A stretch of DNA of 64,000 nucleotides from JALZMG01 sp963844175. GTDB taxonomy: Bacteria; Actinomycetota; Acidimicrobiia; Acidimicrobiales; Ilumatobacteraceae. The stretch covers positions 186,001 to 250,000 of the forward strand of contig CAWJNE010000023.1 in assembly GCA_963844175.1 (NCBI GenBank), in the 5' to 3' direction. The position numbers were made by a program, and so were the translations under genes. A model generated the notes under the pieces. It was not told the DNA's origin and did not search any database. It worked only from the letters and a program-made list of their open reading frames with translations. Shown piece by piece: positions 7,889 to 16,940 of the stretch (positions are counted from its first letter, which is position 1; every line of letters begins with the position of its first letter).

Positions 7889-9538
7889 CTAGGTCGCCGG
7901 CGACCCGTCCGTGGGCGTCGGCTCGGCGGTCGGCTCTCCGACCACGCTGGCCGGTTCGCTCGGCGCTGCCACCTCGACCGGCTCATCGGCGACGGGCGCC
8001 GGCGCGCTGGACGCCTCGACCGGCTCGTCGTCGGCGACCGGCGCCGGCGCAGCGGTCTCGACCGGCTCGTCGGCGACCGCCTCCGGGGGAGCGGTGGTGT
8101 CCTCGGTGGGCACGTCGGCGGCGGGCGCAGGCGCCGAGGACTCCGCAGGCGCGGGCTCCCCGGTTCGAGGTGCCGCCGTGGGCGACGCCGGCTGCTGCTT
8201 GCGGGCGCCAGCGGGACGCGCCGCCCGCTTCTTGGCGTCCGGTCGGGTCGGTCCGGGCCGCAACGGTTTGGGGACCGGCGCGCCGGCCGGCACCTCGACC
8301 TCGAACAGCGCGGCGATCTGGGGGAGCAGCGGGCCGAGCCGGCGCACCGTCGCCGTCAGCTCGTCGCTGCGTTGCTGCGCCGGGGCTGCCGGCGTCACCA
8401 GGCTGCGCACCGGCGAGAACGCCGCCGCCTCGAGCACGGCCGACCACCGGTCGGGTCCATCGGTGGGCAGCAACGAGGCCGTCGTCACCTCACCCAGCCG
8501 GCGGGCCAGCGCCGGCGGGAACGGCACACCGGCCTTGGGTGGCATCGCCGACAGGCGCAGGGCGCGCACGACACGTCCGACGTCGACCGCCATCTCGACG
8601 TCGGTCAACCACAGGCGCAGCTCCTCGTCCTGCTTCGTGGCCAGCGCCGCCTTCAGATCTCTGGCCAGGGCCCGAGTGGACTGCTCGCGGGCCACCGCCG
8701 GGTCGTCGGCCGACACGATGACACTGCGCAGGTCGCGCAGGTCGAGGTGCTCGAGCTGGCGTTGAGCCGCCTCGGCGCGGTCCAGCCACTCGGCGACGCG
8801 CAGCCTCGGGATCAGCTCCTCGGCCATCTTGACGACGGCCCGTTCGGGCATCTCCGGCTTGCCCTCGGCCTTCAGCCGGGCGTTGTCCTCGCGCAGCCGC
8901 TGGCGCACGGCCGCCATGCCCTGCAGCGCCAGCTCGGCCACGGCCCGCTGCTCCTCCGGCAGCGAACCCAGGACCTCGGTCCGGTGCTGCTTGCCGGGGC
9001 GCAGGCGCTTCGGCTTCGGGCGCTGGGGCAGCTCAGGCGGCGGCGGCACGTGCGGGCGATGATGCCGTCGATCCCCGTCGGCGGGTGGTCCGTCGCCGCT
9101 GCGCCGGCGATCGCCACGGCGGTCGGTGCGGGCGTCGTCGTGGCGGCGCTCGCCGCGGCCTCCACCGTCGTCGCGCCGACGATCCGGTCGATCGCCGCGA
9201 CCGCGGCGATCCGGCCGGTCACCGCGACCGCCCCGATCTCGATCGCCGCGCTCGCGCCGGGCCCGCTGCTCGATCACGGGCACGAACGGCTCGTCGCTCG
9301 GCAGCAGCTCGAGCAGCCCCTCGCGACCGGAGCGGTCCTTGTTCTCGACCACCGACAGGACCCGGATGCCGTCGAGGTCCTGCTCGGTCTCGACGCGCAG
9401 TTGGTCACCGACGGAGGCGCCGCCGGGCAGGATCGATCCGTCGAGCGAACCGCGCGGCTCGCGGGCCCCGGCGGCGCGCCAGGTCCAGGAACCGTCGGAT
9501 GCCGAGCTGGTCAACTCGATCTCGATGCGCGTGGGCAC
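7889..9538 (-). CDS. Large low-complexity protein with arginine/glycine/aspartate-rich and proline/alanine-rich arms; function unknown
   Basis: 549 residues, GTG start. The first 85 residues look like a small beta domain (MPTRIEIELTSSASDGSWTW...). A strongly basic Arg/Gly/Asp repeat region follows (about 90-160, with repeats like GDRPDRRGRGD), then a predicted helical core (about 180-400). The last 150 residues are Pro/Ala/Glu-rich, with repeated PVADEPVE units. RG/RD-rich tracts often bind RNA, so RNA binding is a reasonable inference. I recognise no catalytic motif. It is divergent from the carbonic anhydrase gene, whose start is 41 bases away. Confidence 0.6.
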   Translation of the reverse strand: MPTRIEIELTSSASDGSWTWRAAGAREPRGSLDGSILPGGASVGDQLRVETEQDLDGIRVLSVVENKDRSGREGLLELLPSDEPFVPVIEQRARRERGDRDRGGRGDRPDRRGRGDRPDRRRDDGGGRGERRHDDARTDRRGDRRRSGDGPPADGDRRHHRPHVPPPPELPQRPKPKRLRPGKQHRTEVLGSLPEEQRAVAELALQGMAAVRQRLREDNARLKAEGKPEMPERAVVKMAEELIPRLRVAEWLDRAEAAQRQLEHLDLRDLRSVIVSADDPAVAREQSTRALARDLKAALATKQDEELRLWLTDVEMAVDVGRVVRALRLSAMPPKAGVPFPPALARRLGEVTTASLLPTDGPDRWSAVLEAAAFSPVRSLVTPAAPAQQRSDELTATVRRLGPLLPQIAALFEVEVPAGAPVPKPLRPGPTRPDAKKRAARPAGARKQQPASPTAAPRTGEPAPAESSAPAPAADVPTEDTTAPPEAVADEPVETAAPAPVADDEPVEASSAPAPVADEPVEVAAPSEPASVVGEPTAEPTPTDGSPAT

Positions 9539-9579
9539 GGCGCGCCACGGTATCCCGCCGTTCGCGTACCGTCTCCGCC

Positions 9580-10098
9580 GTGCCGATCTACGCCCTCGGG
9601 GACCGCGTCCCCGACATCGACCCGACGGCCTACATCCATCCCGACGCCGTCGTCATCGGTTCCGTGCGCATCGGTCCCGAGAGCTCGGTGTGGCCAGGGG
9701 CGGTGCTGCGTGGCGACGACGGCTCGATCCTGATCGGGGCACGTACGAGCATCCAGGACGGCACGGTGCTCCACACCACGCCCGAGGCGCCGACGGTGGT
9801 CGGCGACGAGTGCGTGATCGGCCACATCGTCCACCTCGAGGGCTGCACCGTCGAGGACCACGCCATGGTCGCCAACGGCGCCATCGTGCTGCACCGAGCG
9901 GTCGTCGGCAGCGGCGCGGTCGTCGGCGCCAACGCCGTCGTGCTCTCCGACGTCGACATCCCGCCCGGTGCGCTGGCCGTCGGCGCTCCGGCGACCATCA
10001 AGCTCGGCCGGGCCCGACCCGACGAGATCGCCAGCGGCGTCGCCAACTACATCGCACGATCGAAGCGCTACCGCGTCGAGCTCCGCGTCATCCAGTAA
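9580..10098 (+). CDS. Gamma-class carbonic anhydrase family protein (left-handed beta-helix)
   Basis: 172 residues, GTG start. Repeated hexapeptides ([LIV]GxxxV-type, e.g. VVIGSVRIGPES, CVIGHIVHLEGC) build a left-handed parallel beta-helix. The three histidines in VLHTTPE and GHIVHLEGC occupy the zinc-ligand positions of Cam/YrdA-like gamma carbonic anhydrases. The family hydrates CO2 or acts as a related metalloprotein; many YrdA/PaaY-type members have weak activity. It is followed after 9 bases by the metallo-beta-lactamase-fold gene on the same strand. Confidence 0.88.
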   Translation: MPIYALGDRVPDIDPTAYIHPDAVVIGSVRIGPESSVWPGAVLRGDDGSILIGARTSIQDGTVLHTTPEAPTVVGDECVIGHIVHLEGCTVEDHAMVANGAIVLHRAVVGSGAVVGANAVVLSDVDIPPGALAVGAPATIKLGRARPDEIASGVANYIARSKRYRVELRVIQ

Positions 10099-10107
10099 GG
10101 ACCGATC

Positions 10108-11409
10108 GTGCCCGACCTCCTCGCCCTGTCGTCCAGCATGATCGATCGCGGCGAGCTGACCGAGCCGGCGATGCGCATCACCAACGAGCTCTCCGAGGTC
10201 GCCGACGGCGTGGCCCTCGTCGAGTCGTTCTCCAATGTGGTGGCCCTGCAGGGCGGTGACGAGCTGGTCGTGTTCGACACCAGCGGTTCGGCGACCGGCC
10301 CGGCCGCTGTCGAGGCGCTGCGTGGGTGGCGCACGGCGCCGATCGACACGATCGTCTACACCCACGGCCACGTCGACCACGTCGGCGGCAGCGGGGCGTT
10401 CGTCGAGGACGGGCGCCAGCGTGGCCATCGCGACGCCCGGGTCGTCGGCCACGAGAACGTGCCGGCGCGCTTCGACCGCTACCGGCTGACCAACGACTGG
10501 AACGTGCGCATCAACCGGCGCCAGTTCGGCGGGGTGCGCCGGCAGGAGGGCCTCGGCCTCGTGGCCGGCGCCGACTTCCTCCAGCGGGACGTCGCACCGT
10601 GCACCGAGACGTTCTCGGATCGCCGCTCGATCGTCCTGGACGGCTTGACCCTCGACCTGCGCCACGCCCGGGGCGAGACGGACGACCACTGCTGGGCGTG
10701 GGTCCCGGAGCACCGGGCGTTGGTCACCGGCGACTTCGTCACGTGGGTGTTCCCGAACGCCGGCAACCCGCAGAAGGTGCAGCGCTACCCGGTCGAATGG
10801 GCGCAGGCGCTGCGCGACATGGCGGCGATGGACGCCGAGCTGCTGCTGCCGGCACACGCGCTGCCGATCGGCGGAACGGAACGGATCCGGACGGTGCTGC
10901 TGACGACGGCCGGGATGCTGGAGCGGCTGGTCGCCGACGTCGTGGACGCCATGAACGCCGGCGCAACCTTGGACCAGATCCTCCACGATGTACGTGTCGA
11001 GCCCGAGCTGCTGGCGCTCCCGTACCTGCGGCCCGTGTACGACGAGCCCGAGTTCGTCGTCCGCAACGTGTGGCGCAGCTACGGCGGATGGTGGGACGGC
11101 GACCCGGCCCACTTGAAGCCGCCGCCCGGCGCCGACCTCGCCGCAGAGGTCGCCGCGCTCGCCGGGGGCGCGGCGCGGCTGGCCCAACGGGCGGAGGAGG
11201 TCGCCGTCGCCGGCGACCTGCGGCTGGCCTGCCAGCTGATCGAGCTGGCCGGGACGGCCGCCCCTGACGACGCCGCCGTCCACGGCGTGCGGGCCGAGGT
11301 CTACGAGGCCCGGCGCCGAGCGGAGGGGTCGTTGATGGCCAAGGGTGTGTTCGGCGAGGCGGCGGCCCGTTCTCGAGCGGTCGCCGACGGGCGCCACGGA
11401 ACCGCCTGA
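10108..11409 (+). CDS. Alkylsulfatase-like metallo-beta-lactamase-fold hydrolase
   Basis: 433 residues, GTG start. The metal motif is THGHVDHVGG (HxHxDH, near residue 90), with further ligands in ARGETDDHCWAW and LLPAHALP. From about residue 310 the sequence matches the alkylsulfatase dimerisation domain: VRNVWRSYGGWWDGDPAHLKP, an alanine-rich helix and LAGGAARL. SdsA1-type enzymes cleave primary alkyl sulfates to alcohol and sulfate. They are longer (about 650) and carry a C-terminal sterol-carrier-like domain that is missing here, so the substrate may differ. The TGA overlaps the next ATG by one base. Confidence 0.8.
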   Translation: MPDLLALSSSMIDRGELTEPAMRITNELSEVADGVALVESFSNVVALQGGDELVVFDTSGSATGPAAVEALRGWRTAPIDTIVYTHGHVDHVGGSGAFVEDGRQRGHRDARVVGHENVPARFDRYRLTNDWNVRINRRQFGGVRRQEGLGLVAGADFLQRDVAPCTETFSDRRSIVLDGLTLDLRHARGETDDHCWAWVPEHRALVTGDFVTWVFPNAGNPQKVQRYPVEWAQALRDMAAMDAELLLPAHALPIGGTERIRTVLLTTAGMLERLVADVVDAMNAGATLDQILHDVRVEPELLALPYLRPVYDEPEFVVRNVWRSYGGWWDGDPAHLKPPPGADLAAEVAALAGGAARLAQRAEEVAVAGDLRLACQLIELAGTAAPDDAAVHGVRAEVYEARRRAEGSLMAKGVFGEAAARSRAVADGRHGTA

Positions 11410-12278
11410 TGCTGGCCTTCGTCCTGTCCGTCCCCGCCAACGAGGCCGACCTGGCCAGCGACGCACTCTGGGCGCTCGGCGTGGCGGCGATCGAGGAGCG
11501 GTCGCCCGAGGCGCCCACACAGGACCACTTCGTCGAGCTCTGGACGTCGCTCGGCACCGACGTCGGCGCGATCACGTCCGCCGCCGAGGGCTTTCCCGCC
11601 CGCTGGCGCTGGCGGACCGTCGACATCGACGCCACCGTCGCCGACAGCTGGCGGGCCCACGCCGTGCCGTCGTGGATCGACCGCGACCTCGTGGTCGTAC
11701 CGGCCTGGCTGGACCCCGACCTCGCTCCGGACGTCGTGCGCATCGACATCGACCCGGGCGCGGCCTTCGGGCTGGGCGACCACCCGTCGACGGTGCTCAC
11801 GTTGCGAACGATGCGGCGCGCGATGTGGCCGGGCGCCACCGTGCTCGACGTCGGTTGCGGCAGCGGCGTGCTGTCCGTCGCCGCAGCGCGCTTCGGGTCC
11901 CCCTACGTCGAGGCGATCGACCTCTCGATCGCCGCCGTAGAGGCGACCGTCGCCAACGCCGAGCGCAACGGGGTGGCCGGTCTCATTTCTGCCAGCACCC
12001 GTCCGCTGGCCGAGATCACCGATCAGTTCGACGTGGTCGTTGCGAACCTGCTCGCACCGGTCGTGATCGACCTGGCCGACGAGCTCGAACGCGTCGTTGG
12101 ACCGTCTGGCGCCCTCGTCGTCAGTGGACTGCTCGACGGCGCCGACGACCACGTGCGCGCCGCGCTGGCGCCGATGCAGATCGTGGAGACGGCGAGTCGT
12201 GAGGGCTGGATCGCCCTCCTCGCTCGCCATCTAGCTGATGGCTCGCTGCGCTCGCTGGGCCGGTCAAGGCCGGCCTGA
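11409..12278 (+). CDS. prmA: Ribosomal protein L11 methyltransferase
   Basis: 289 residues. PrmA trimethylates ribosomal protein L11 using S-adenosylmethionine. The sequence shows the N-terminal substrate domain, the linker IDIDPGAAFGLGDHPSTVLTLR (family signature GxAFGTGxHxTTxL), motif I LDVGCGSGVLSVAAA (near residue 147) and the catalytic-loop motif VVANLLAPV (family NILAxP). The last 12 residues (SLRSLGRSRPA) look atypical because the gene end runs into a palindromic repeat. It is the last gene of the carbonic anhydrase-MBL-prmA run and is convergent with the ribokinase gene. Confidence 0.9.
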   Translation: MLAFVLSVPANEADLASDALWALGVAAIEERSPEAPTQDHFVELWTSLGTDVGAITSAAEGFPARWRWRTVDIDATVADSWRAHAVPSWIDRDLVVVPAWLDPDLAPDVVRIDIDPGAAFGLGDHPSTVLTLRTMRRAMWPGATVLDVGCGSGVLSVAAARFGSPYVEAIDLSIAAVEATVANAERNGVAGLISASTRPLAEITDQFDVVVANLLAPVVIDLADELERVVGPSGALVVSGLLDGADDHVRAALAPMQIVETASREGWIALLARHLADGSLRSLGRSRPA

Positions 12279-12281
12279 CCA
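12257..12281. repeat. GGCCGG-rich palindrome, family D, copy 1
   Basis: GC-rich inverted repeat GGTCAAGGCC / GGCC-TGACC with one base missing from the right arm. It covers the prmA stop codon and lies between convergent genes. A similar 25-base sequence (22 of 25 positions) is at 57141-57165, also between convergent genes. Confidence 0.55.
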
Positions 12282-12341
12282 GCGTGGTCGCTGCGGTCGG
12301 GGCCGAAGCGGTCACGTCCCGATGGCGCGCTTCGCTCGCGA

Positions 12342-13221
12342 TCAACACGTGCGGAGGAGGGATTCGATGGCGTCGAGGTGGGGGAGCGAGGGCACGGCGC
12401 CGTGCTGCGTGGTGGCCAGCGCCCCCGCGGCGCAGGCGAAGCGCACCGCCGTGTCCAGGTCGTCGCCGGCGGCGATCCTGGCGGCGAGGGCGCCGCAGAA
12501 CGCGTCGCCGGCAGCGGTGGTGTCGATCGGCGTCGACGGCAAAGGGGGAGTGGTGGCGCACGCCGTCGCTGGCCTGCAGCTCGGCGCCCGCCGCACCCAT
12601 CGTCGTGATGACGGCCCGGGCCCCGGCCGCCAGCAGGGCAGCAGCACCGCCGAGCGCCTCGACCTCGTGCTCGTTGGGGACGACGACGTCGGCGGCGAAC
12701 GCCGCGTCGAGGGCCGCAGCCGGCACGGGCGCCGGGTTGAGGATCGTCGTCGTGCCGGCGCGGCGAGCCAGGGCCAGGCTGTCGGCGACGGTCGACAGCG
12801 GGATCTCGAGCTGCAGGAGCAGCACCGTCGCGCTCGGGAGGTGGTCGACGGCCAGCGCGCCGTTGGCGCCGGCGACCACGACGATCGAGTTCTCGCCCGC
12901 CGCGTCGACCGTGATCAGCGCTCGACCGGTCGGACCGGGCTGCCGCGTGGTGGCGCTGGTGTCCACGCCGGCGGCGGCGAGCTCGGCGAGGAGGCGCTGA
13001 CCGGCCTCGTCGTCGCCCACGGCGCCGACGAACGTCGTGCGGGCACCGGATCGAGCCGCCGCGACGGCCTGGTTCAGCCCCTTGCCCCCGGCGTGCTCGG
13101 CGTACGCCGTCCCGAGCACCGTCTCGCCGGGGCGCGGCAGGACGCCGGTGGTGGCGACCAGATCGAGGTTGGCGCTCCCGACGACGCAGACGTCGAACCG
13201 GGCGTCAGCCGGCGCGGGCAC
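12342..13221 (-). pseudogene. rbsK: Ribokinase (PfkB family), apparent single-base frameshift
   Basis: The first frame (GTG at 13219-13221) encodes a ribokinase N-terminus: VVGSANLDLVATTGVLPRPG, the sugar-binding AGGKGLNQAVAAA, GPTGRALITVD and NPAPVP. At about 12525-12548 it loses homology, while the adjacent frame continues with the catalytic DTTAAGDAFCGALAA (ATP anion hole and catalytic Asp) to a stop at 12342. Removing one base of a C run restores a protein of about 292 residues, the normal length. Ribokinase phosphorylates ribose at O5. The 5' end overlaps whiB by 17 bases, suggesting a whiB-rbsK transcript. Sequencing error is as likely as a true pseudogene. Confidence 0.8.
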
Positions 13222-13505
13222 GCACCCCGATCGGTGCGATCAGCCGGTAGCCGGCGGCGTGACGCTCGTCCTCGCTCTCGCCACCCCAGAAGCCGTACTC
13301 GTGGTTGCTGCGGGCGAACTCCTGGCACGGGGTCTGCACGGTGCACGAGGCACAGACGTCGCGGGCCATGCGCCTCACGGCGTTCGCGGGCCTGTGGGCG
13401 CTCTGCGGACGTCGGAAAGAACAGGTGCGTGAGGCCTTTGCAGGCCGCTTCGTGCATCCACTCGTCATCAGCGGATGCGAGGTCGAGGAACTCGACGGCG
13501 GCCAT
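13205..13505 (-). pseudogene. whiB: WhiB-family iron-sulfur transcriptional regulator, apparent single-base frameshift
   Basis: From the ATG at 13503-13505 the first frame gives DDEWMHEAACKGLTHLFFP and AERPQARERREA, the WhiB N-terminus with the first cluster cysteine. Near 13370-13380 the frame must shift by one base to continue as MARDVCASCTVQTPCQEFA (CxxCxxxxxC) and GFWGGESEDER (the GVWGG turn). Restored, the protein has about 99 residues with all four Fe-S cysteines, the size of WhiB1/WhmD-type regulators. These bind a 4Fe-4S cluster and contact sigma-A. A strong-looking promoter lies upstream at 13556-13585. The extra base sits in a GG run and may be a sequencing error. Confidence 0.85.
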
Positions 13506-13555
13506 CCAACTACCCCCTGGCTGGAATCTCGCGGGTCAACGGCGACGTGACGACG

Positions 13556-13585
13556 ATGGTACGCATTAAATGATCGCTCGGTCAA
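13556..13585 (-). promoter_or_regulatory. Candidate sigma-70-type promoter of whiB
   Basis: On the minus strand the order is TTGACC, an 18-base spacer containing an AT-rich ATCATTTAATGCG, then TACCAT. This fits a -35/-10 pair and ends 50 bases before the whiB ATG. An AGGGGG Shine-Dalgarno-like run lies 8 bases before that ATG. Confidence 0.5.
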
Positions 13586-13617
13586 TTCTGCGTGGCCGAG
13601 CACTGCTGTGGCAGCCG

Positions 13618-14694
13618 TCACGTCGCAACCGAGGTGATCTCCAGTTGCTCAGCCGCGCTGCGCACGCCATCCGCGAAGGCAGCGATGTCGTCGTCCGTCG
13701 TGTCCCACGCCGTCATCCAGCGCACCTGGTGGCGGGCGACGTCCCAGTCCCAGAAGAACGACCAATCGCGCAGGGGAGCGAGCAGCTCGGGGTGGAGGAC
13801 GGGGAAGAGGCTGTTGACGACGGGGGGAGCGGGGTGGGCGACCCCCGGCAGCCCGTCGGTGGCCCGGTACAGGCGCATCGCCATCTCGTTGGCGTGCTGG
13901 GCGAGCTGCAGCCAACGGTCACCCTCGAGCAGGGCGAGGAACTGCGCCGCCAGGAAGCGCAGCTTGGACGGCAGTTGGGTCACCTGCTTGCGCAGGTAGA
14001 GCGCACGCCGAGCCAGCTCCGGGCGGAGGTAGACGACGGCCTCGCCGCCGAGGATCCCGTTCTTGGTGCCGCCGAAGGTCAGGACGTCGACGCCGGCGTC
14101 GACCGTGAACGCCCGCAGCGCGGCGATGTCGCCACCCAGCGCGGCGGCGGCGTTGGCGATGCGCGCCCCGTCGAGGTGAACGGTCAGGCCGAAGCGGTGG
14201 GCCCGATCGCAGAGCGCGGCGACCTCGTCGACGGTGTACACGGTCCCCAGCTCGGTGCTCTGGGTGATCGACACGACGCCGGGCTGCGCGTGGTGGACCT
14301 GACCGAGCAGGTGGGCGAGGTCGTCGAGCTGGTCCGGCACCAGCTTGCCGTCGGTCGTCGGGACGTCGATCAGCTTGACGCCGAGGATCCGCTCGGGCGC
14401 CCCGGTCTCGTCGGTGGAGATGTGTGCCCAGTCCGAGCACACCACGGCGTCGGCCGGGCCCAGCAGCGAGGCGAGGGCGAGGACGTTGGCGCCGGTGCCG
14501 TTGAACGTGAGCAGGGTCGTGACGTCGCCGAGCAGGTCCCGGAAGGCGCTCTCGCATCGTCGCGTCCAGGGGTCGTCGCCATAGGCCAGTGCGTGGCCGT
14601 CGTTGGCTCGGACGACGGCGTCGAGCACGGCGGGGTGGGCGCCGGCGGCGTTGTCGCTGGCGAACGAACGGGTCGGGGGAGCAGGAAGCTGCAC
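13618..14694 (-). CDS. Low-specificity threonine aldolase / beta-eliminating lyase family protein
   Basis: 358 residues, GTG start. It is a fold-type I PLP enzyme: FASDNAAGAHPAVLDA at the N-terminus, LTFNGTGANVLAL (cofactor phosphate loop), LTVHLDGARIANAA (Asp and Arg contacting PLP, near 180-190) and LTFGGTKNGILGG, with the Schiff-base lysine near 217. Threonine aldolases cleave L-threonine to glycine and acetaldehyde. It is divergent from the RpiR-type regulator, with only 54 bases between starts, so that regulator may control it. Confidence 0.85.
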   Translation of the reverse strand: MQLPAPPTRSFASDNAAGAHPAVLDAVVRANDGHALAYGDDPWTRRCESAFRDLLGDVTTLLTFNGTGANVLALASLLGPADAVVCSDWAHISTDETGAPERILGVKLIDVPTTDGKLVPDQLDDLAHLLGQVHHAQPGVVSITQSTELGTVYTVDEVAALCDRAHRFGLTVHLDGARIANAAAALGGDIAALRAFTVDAGVDVLTFGGTKNGILGGEAVVYLRPELARRALYLRKQVTQLPSKLRFLAAQFLALLEGDRWLQLAQHANEMAMRLYRATDGLPGVAHPAPPVVNSLFPVLHPELLAPLRDWSFFWDWDVARHQVRWMTAWDTTDDDIAAFADGVRSAAEQLEITSVAT

Positions 14695-14748
14695 GGGACC
14701 AGTGAACTCGGCTTACTCCCCGGGGAGCGACCGCTACTGTCCTGCGCC

Positions 14749-15600
14749 GTGCCGGACATGGAGGTGGAGGGGCGGGTCAGAGAGGCGGGCAAGCGGTTGA
14801 CGACGGCCGAGCGGCGCGTCGCCCAGGTCGTGCTGGAGCGGCCGCAGCTCGTCGGCTTCGGCACCGTGGCCGATCTCGCCGAGGCGGCGGGTGCGGGGGC
14901 GGCGACCGTGGTGCGGTTCGCCGCCAAGCTCGGCTTCGACGGGTTCAGCGCGCTGCAGGCATCCGTCCAGCGTGACCTCGCCCACCAGCTGCGCCCGGCG
15001 GCCGAGCGGATCCGCGAGCTGGCCGGCGACGCTCCCATCGAGCGCCATCGATCGGCCGAGCTGTCGAACGTTGCGGCCACGCTCGACGCCGTCGAGCCGG
15101 CGACGCTGGAGGCCGTCGTCGCCCTGCTCGCCGACGTCGCCCGGACCGTGCTGGTGCTGGCGGGGGACGCCGAGCGCGGCGTCGCCCGGCAGTTCGCCAC
15201 CGACCTCGGCGCGCTGCGCCCGGGCGTCGAACTGGTCGACGGTTCGGAGGTGGCCGTGCGCCGGCAACTGGCCCTGACGGAGGTGCCGGCGACCGTCGTG
15301 GTCGTCGATCTGCGACGGTACGAACGGTGGCTGCTGGAAGCGTTCGAGCAGGCCCGGGGGGCTGGGCACACGATCGTGGCGCTGTCGGATGGCGTGCTGT
15401 CGCCGCTGGCGATGGGCGCTGACCATTCGTTCGCCATCGCTGCGGCGTCCGTGTCGCCGTTCGACAGCCACGTGGGGACGCTGGCACTGTTCGACCTCCT
15501 GGTGGCCAACGCCGCCGAGCGGCTGCGGGGGATCGCCGCCGACCGCCTGCAGCAGGTCGAAGCGGCGTGGGCGGCGGCGGGATCGCTCACCGATCGCTGA
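14749..15600 (+). CDS. MurR/RpiR-family transcriptional regulator
   Basis: 283 residues from GTG 14749 (ATG 14758 is an alternative three codons in). The N-terminal HTH_6 domain reads GRVREAGKRLTTAERRVAQVVLERPQ, then TVADLAEAAGAGAATVVRFAAKLGFDGFSALQ (helix-turn-helix, about 45-75). A C-terminal SIS sugar-phosphate-binding domain follows (about 120-270; VLVLAGDAERGVARQFATDL, GHTIVALSDG). RpiR proteins sense phosphosugars or related ligands. It is divergently placed to the threonine aldolase gene, the most obvious target. Confidence 0.85.
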   Translation: MPDMEVEGRVREAGKRLTTAERRVAQVVLERPQLVGFGTVADLAEAAGAGAATVVRFAAKLGFDGFSALQASVQRDLAHQLRPAAERIRELAGDAPIERHRSAELSNVAATLDAVEPATLEAVVALLADVARTVLVLAGDAERGVARQFATDLGALRPGVELVDGSEVAVRRQLALTEVPATVVVVDLRRYERWLLEAFEQARGAGHTIVALSDGVLSPLAMGADHSFAIAAASVSPFDSHVGTLALFDLLVANAAERLRGIAADRLQQVEAAWAAAGSLTDR

Positions 15601-15625
15601 CCGGTCGGCGCATCCCTGCCGGCGA

Positions 15626-16447
15626 TCAGACGGAGATGGTCCCCTCGATGCGGGTGACGGTGTCGCCGGCGACCCAGACCGTGCCGTCGGTGACCGAGAC
15701 GTGCACCGATCCTGATCGACCGAGTCGCTGTCCCTGTGCCGCGATGTAGGGCGACGTCACGTCGCCGCGCCTCGTCATGAGCTCGCCGAGCGAGGCGTTC
15801 AGGCTGCCGGTCACGGGATCCTCGACGAGGGCGCCGTCCATGGGGAAGAAGGCGCGCACCTCGACGGCCGCCGGTGCGCCCGCCGGGTGCGCGCCGGCGA
15901 GGCCGATGAAGCGCTCGGTGAACCGGGGTCGAACGGCGAGGACGGCGTCGGCGCTGCGCAGGAGCACGGCGATCCAGCCCGGGCCGTTGTCGGCCCACTC
16001 CACGGCGACGACGTCGTCGGCAGCCACGCCGAGGGAAGCGAGGACGTCGGCGCGCACCGCATCGTCCACGGGCCCGGAGCGCAGCAGCGGCGGTCCGGCG
16101 AAGGCCAGGCGGCCGCCGATGCGGCGGATGGCGACGGGCCCGGCGGGGCACTGCTGGGTCACGGCGTCCGTCTCCCGGCCCGTATGGGCGAGCCAGGCGT
16201 GGCAGGTGCCGAGCGTGGGATGGCCGGCGAAGGGGAGCTCGGAGACCGGCGTGAAGATGCGGACGGCATAGTCGGCGTCCGCAGCGGTGGGGGTGACGAC
16301 GAACGTCGTCTCGGAGAGGTTCGTCCAGCGGGCGACGCGCTGCATCGTCTCGTCGTCGAGCCCGTCGGCATCGAGGACCACGGCAACGGGGTTGCCGCCG
16401 TAGGGGACGGCGGAGAACACGTCGACCTGGACGAAGGGCAGGCGCAT
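15626..16447 (-). CDS. PhzF-family isomerase/epimerase
   Basis: 273 residues, ATG start. PhzF-fold signature elements are present: FVQVDVFSAVPYGGNPVAVVLDADGL at the N-terminus with the GNP motif, the conserved NLSETTFV containing the catalytic Glu (near residue 46), and ELPFAGHPTLGTCHAWL. The second half has FFPMDGALVEDPVTGSLNASLG, matching the DPVTGSA/HxxL motif. The family catalyses isomerisations such as that of dihydro-hydroxyanthranilate in phenazine synthesis, but most members have unknown substrates and no phenazine genes are nearby. It is convergent with the RpiR gene (25 bases). Confidence 0.88.
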   Translation of the reverse strand: MRLPFVQVDVFSAVPYGGNPVAVVLDADGLDDETMQRVARWTNLSETTFVVTPTAADADYAVRIFTPVSELPFAGHPTLGTCHAWLAHTGRETDAVTQQCPAGPVAIRRIGGRLAFAGPPLLRSGPVDDAVRADVLASLGVAADDVVAVEWADNGPGWIAVLLRSADAVLAVRPRFTERFIGLAGAHPAGAPAAVEVRAFFPMDGALVEDPVTGSLNASLGELMTRRGDVTSPYIAAQGQRLGRSGSVHVSVTDGTVWVAGDTVTRIEGTISV

Positions 16448-16508
16448 GGATCGAGTGTGCTCGACGCCGTGCGGCGGGCGCGAAAACGGGTCGGTCTCGG
16501 ACGGTGAG

Positions 16509-16940
16509 TTAGAACAGCGCGCGGCCGCCGAACGACCCGAAGATCAGCTGGTCGCGTTCTGCCGCACGAACGAGGTAGCTCCGCACCAGGTCCACCTGCT
16601 GCTGGTGCGTGCCGTCGTGGATCCGGTGGATGGCCGATTCGAGCGCGGCGCGCCGGGCGACGTTGCCGGCGTGGAGCGCCCCGATCGTCTGAGGCTCAGG
16701 AGCGACCACATCGACCCCGACCCCGGCGTCGGCCAGGTCGTCGAGCACGGCGTCAAGATCGGCGTTGTCCTCGAGGAGCACGGCGTGCTCGTGCTCGACG
16801 CGTGCGGCCAGGTGGGCGAGCAGCGCGTCGATGCTGCGCAGCTCGCTGCACGGCCACGCTTGGTCGGCGAGGAGCGGAGCGATGCGGGTGCGCAGCGCGT
16901 CGGCGATCGCCGTGATCAGTTGACTGCTACTCGGGTTCAT
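16509..16940 (-). CDS. Small hypothetical protein coupled to a phosphotransferase gene
   Basis: 143 residues from the ATG at 16938-16940, which overlaps the stop of the phosphotransferase gene (ATGA). The sequence is mostly helical, with QLITAIADALRTRIAPLLADQAW at the start and DLVRSYLVRAAERDQLIFG near the end. There is no signal peptide, cysteine cluster or known motif. The strict coupling suggests it works with the kinase-like protein. Function not recognised. Confidence 0.65.
   Translation of the reverse strand: MNPSSSQLITAIADALRTRIAPLLADQAWPCSELRSIDALLAHLAARVEHEHAVLLEDNADLDAVLDDLADAGVGVDVVAPEPQTIGALHAGNVARRAALESAIHRIHDGTHQQQVDLVRSYLVRAAERDQLIFGSFGGRALF

Noticed and set aside
9511..11520. 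Open frame of 669 codons antisense to the carbonic anhydrase and MBL genes
   Set aside because: No domain visible, while both sense genes carry complete metal-binding motifs.
13570..14748. In-frame upstream extension of the RpiR regulator
   Set aside because: Antisense to the threonine aldolase gene; homology begins at 14749-14758.
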